From: Prevotella sp.
Lineage (GTDB): Bacteria > Bacteroidota > Bacteroidia > Bacteroidales > Bacteroidaceae
DNA length: 44,445 bases
NCBI GenBank assembly: GCA_017474515.1
Contig: JAFVHN010000002.1
Location: 1-44,445 of the forward strand
Direction: 5' to 3'
This document shows positions 41,947-44,445 of this stretch, piece after piece (position 1 is the stretch's first letter; every line of letters begins with the position of its first letter). The notes under the pieces were generated by a model. The model was given only the letters and a program-made list of their open reading frames with translations. It had not been told where the DNA came from and ran no database searches. The position numbers and the translations under genes are program-made.

Positions 41947-44145
41947 ATGAAGAAAACAATTCTTACTACAGCTTTTTTCTCCCTCCTGACATTCACGCAC
42001 ATGAGCGCATGGCAGGGAAACATTGTGTTGAACACGCCCGCCACATCGATGGTATTATTTGCCGACGAGAGTGGACTATTGCGCCAAAGCTACTTCGGCG
42101 AGCGCCTCACCGAACAAGAAACCGAACAGCTCAGGGCGGTAGGAATGGAAACCGGCCAGCCCGTTTACCCTGCCTTCGGGCAAAACGACATGTTGGACCT
42201 GCCTGCCATACAGGTACTCCATAGCGACGGACAATATACGTTCTATCCCACCGTCGACGATGTCGTCACCACACAGCACGACCATTACAGGCTCACCACC
42301 ATCGTGATGACCGACAAGAAATATCCTGTCACGCTGAAATTATTTTACAAGGCTTACTCAACGGTGGACATGATTGAGACGTGGACCGAAATAACGAACG
42401 GTGAGAAAAAGGCCGTCACCCTGAAACGTTATGACTCAGGGCACCTCGCCATTCCACAAGGCGACCTTTACATGGTTCACATGCACGGCAACTGGAGCGC
42501 AGAAACCACACCTACGGTGGAACCCGTCATGCCCGGCTTGAAGGTCATCCGTAACACCGACGGTGCACGAAACGCCCATACCGACTCGCCGGAAATGATG
42601 TTCGCACTCGACGGAAAGCCCCAGGAGAACAGCGGGCGCGTCATCGGGGCGGCACTATGCTGGAGCGGAAACTACGAGCTGCGCGTCAACAACTCCAGCG
42701 ACAACCGTTTCGCACATTTTTTCGCGGGCATCGACCCGAACACCACCGAATACATCCTTGAACCAAAGGAAACATTCACCACACCGAAACTTGCAATCAC
42801 CATGTCGCACGAAGGCATGAGTGGCGTGAGCCGAAACTTCCACCGATGGGCGCGATACGAGGGTTGGCTACATCAGGGAGACAAGACACGCGACATTCTG
42901 CTCAACTCGTGGGAAGGCGTTTACTTCGACATCAATGAACAGGGAATGTTCCAAATGATGGAGGACATCAAGGAAATGGGCGGAGAACTGTTTGTCATGG
43001 ACGACGGATGGTTCGGAGAAAAGTATCCGCGCAACAACGACACCACCACATTGGGCGACTGGATGGTGGACAAGACAAAATTGCCGGGAGGCGTTGCCGC
43101 TCTCACCACCAAGGCCAAGAGTCTGGGACTGAAATTCGGCATTTGGATAGAACCGGAAAGCGCCAATACTACCAGCGAATTGTTTGAAAAACACCCCGAC
43201 TGGGTGCTCAGGGAGAAGAACCGCGACTTGAAACTTGGACGCGGTGGAACACAGCTGCTACTCGATTTGTGCAATCCCAAGGTGCAGGACTTCGTGTTCC
43301 ATGTTGTTGACGACCTCATGACTGCCAATCCGGACATTGCATACATTAAGTGGGACGCCAACTGTTCGCTCCAGAATTTCGGCTCCAACTACTTGCCCGC
43401 CAATAAGCAGAGCCACCTCTACATAGAATATCACCGCGGTCTTATCAAGACTTTGGAACGCATTCGTGAGAAATATCCACAACTAGTCATTCAGGATTGC
43501 TCAAGCGGAGGCGGGCGCGTCAACTACGGACTGCTTCCTTATTTCGAGGAATTTTGGACCAGCGACAACAACGACCCCTACCAGCGTGTTTTCATACAGT
43601 GGGGCACCAGCTACTTCTTCCCCTCAAACGCTATGGCACAGCACATAGCACATTCGCCATACTGGAACACGGGGCGCACAACACCCATCAAGTACCGCAC
43701 AGACGTGGCCATGTCGGGAAGGCTCGGCATAGAACTTCAACCGCGCAAGATGAGTGACGAGGAGCGCGAACAGTGCCGGCGCGCCATTGCCGACTACAAG
43801 CCGCTTCGCAACCTCATTCAGCTGGGCAACATCTACAGGCTCATCTCGCCATACGACGGACAAGGCATTGCATCACTCATGTACACCAACGACGACAAGA
43901 CGCAGGCAGTGCTCTTTGCCCACCGCATACAGTTCCTTTATAATATCAAGACTCCGCGCATTCGACTGGCCGGACTCGACGCTAACAAGAACTATCGACT
44001 GCGTGAGCTGAACATCAAGGTAGGTGAGCAGCCATCTGCGCTCAACGACAAAGTCATCAGCGGAAAACTCCTTATGGAGCAAGGCCTTCCCCTAGTCCTC
44101 CACAAGGACTACAGCAGTTGTGTCTTCTCCCTCACCGCAGAATAA
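41947..44145 (+). CDS. GH36 alpha-galactosidase
   Basis: The 732-residue enzyme removes alpha-linked galactose from oligosaccharides or galactomannan. It has a signal peptide (MKKTILTTAFFSLLTFTHMSA). An N-terminal beta-sandwich precedes the barrel motifs LFVMDDGWFGE, LGDWMVDKTKLPGG, GIWIEPE and YIKWDAN with nucleophile Asp470. CSSGGGR follows, then WTSDNNDP with the acid/base Asp540. A C-terminal beta-sandwich ends in FSLTAE. The protein is probably periplasmic or surface-exposed. Length and motifs are complete. It is likely transcribed with or after the 40863 gene, although the repeat block at 41831 separates them. Confidence 0.95.
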   Translation: MKKTILTTAFFSLLTFTHMSAWQGNIVLNTPATSMVLFADESGLLRQSYFGERLTEQETEQLRAVGMETGQPVYPAFGQNDMLDLPAIQVLHSDGQYTFYPTVDDVVTTQHDHYRLTTIVMTDKKYPVTLKLFYKAYSTVDMIETWTEITNGEKKAVTLKRYDSGHLAIPQGDLYMVHMHGNWSAETTPTVEPVMPGLKVIRNTDGARNAHTDSPEMMFALDGKPQENSGRVIGAALCWSGNYELRVNNSSDNRFAHFFAGIDPNTTEYILEPKETFTTPKLAITMSHEGMSGVSRNFHRWARYEGWLHQGDKTRDILLNSWEGVYFDINEQGMFQMMEDIKEMGGELFVMDDGWFGEKYPRNNDTTTLGDWMVDKTKLPGGVAALTTKAKSLGLKFGIWIEPESANTTSELFEKHPDWVLREKNRDLKLGRGGTQLLLDLCNPKVQDFVFHVVDDLMTANPDIAYIKWDANCSLQNFGSNYLPANKQSHLYIEYHRGLIKTLERIREKYPQLVIQDCSSGGGRVNYGLLPYFEEFWTSDNNDPYQRVFIQWGTSYFFPSNAMAQHIAHSPYWNTGRTTPIKYRTDVAMSGRLGIELQPRKMSDEEREQCRRAIADYKPLRNLIQLGNIYRLISPYDGQGIASLMYTNDDKTQAVLFAHRIQFLYNIKTPRIRLAGLDANKNYRLRELNIKVGEQPSALNDKVISGKLLMEQGLPLVLHKDYSSCVFSLTAE

Positions 44146-44160
44146 AACTAAGTTGGAAAA

Positions 44161-44250
44161 TCTAGTTCTTCTAAATAATCTAGAAGTTCTAGAACTTCTA
44201 GAACTTCTAGAGTTTCTAGAGAATCTAGTATATCTAGTACTTCCAGATAT
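44161..44250. repeat. 9-bp tandem array TCTAGNNNN, ten units
   Basis: Units start every 9 bases at 44161, 44170, 44179, 44188, 44197, 44206, 44215, 44224, 44233 and 44242. Eight begin TCTAG exactly; the second has TCTAA and the last TCCAG. The four variable bases are often AACT or AAGT, so AGAACT/AGTTCT symmetry also allows hairpins. It lies between the GH36 gene and the rRNA terminator and contains no open frame of note. Confidence 0.95.
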
Positions 44251-44261
44251 TCCTTAAAACG

Positions 44262-44297
44262 AAAAAGTCCCCGGCTCCTTCCAGAGGAACCGGGGAC
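44262..44297 (-). terminator. rRNA operon terminator
   Basis: On the minus strand a hairpin pairs GTCCCCGG (44290-44297 as the plus-strand CCGGGGAC) with CCGGGGAC (44267-44274), with a further TCCT/AGGA pair inside, and is followed by a T run (minus-strand TTTTT at 44262-44266). It lies 12 bases after the 5S rRNA gene. Confidence 0.9.
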
Positions 44298-44309
44298 CGG
44301 ACTAAAAAA

Positions 44310-44417
<108 letters not shown>

Positions 44418-44445
44418 GATAAAGGGCTTGACAGCATACACAAAC

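Overview
The window is chromosomal DNA of a Bacteroidetes bacterium, most likely a Prevotellaceae member. Several things point there. Many genes are preceded by the Bacteroidetes promoter box TAnnTTTG, and some also have TTTG about 19 bases upstream. Ribosome binding sites are weak. The gene content is typical: BspA-like leucine-rich-repeat surface proteins, a serine palmitoyltransferase, methylmalonyl-CoA mutase in two subunits, DUF1573 and DUF4230 proteins, and a rubrerythrin with an N-terminal rubredoxin domain. No phage, transposase, CRISPR array or complete mobile element was seen.

Layout. 1-4727: a long structured 5' leader and a BspA-like surface-protein gene with four 582-bp repeats, broken by a one-base deletion. 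4814-11478: a leucine operon (leuA, leuC, leuD, a second alpha-isopropylmalate/citramalate synthase, leuB). 11570-17081: a TPR protein and the SbcCD nuclease. 17097-24855 (minus strand): a TerB/J-domain protein, an esterase-like phytase-family protein, a rubredoxin-rubrerythrin, a RING/TerD-like protein, tRNA-Pro(TGG), serine palmitoyltransferase and a lipoprotein. 25025-27862 (plus): two overlapping DUF4230 genes and a sodium:alanine-type symporter. 27958-31077 (minus): DUF1573, a fusion protein ending in an ABM-like domain, a lipoprotein, a beta-carbonic anhydrase and a 60-residue Cys-containing protein. 31342-35378: mutA-mutB. 35483-37384 (minus): a second BspA-like gene with its own long leader. 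37826-37888: a leftover copy of the 3' end of mutB. 38041-40682 (minus): a lipoprotein and a GH28 pectinase. 40863-44145 (plus): a secreted protein of unknown function and a GH36 alpha-galactosidase. 44310-44417 (minus): 5S rRNA, the end of an rRNA operon that continues beyond the window.

How the genes fit together. The leu genes cover the steps from 2-ketoisovalerate to 2-ketoisocaproate. The extra synthase would add a citramalate route to isoleucine if it uses pyruvate. mutAB serves the succinate-propionate pathway common in Prevotellaceae. The GH28 and GH36 enzymes suggest use of pectin and galactosides. The most unusual content is non-coding: structured leaders in front of both BspA-like genes, a 203/202-bp palindromic element in two copies, a 22-bp tandem repeat at two loci, several smaller dispersed intergenic repeats, and the mutB relic that marks the second BspA-like gene as a recent arrival.
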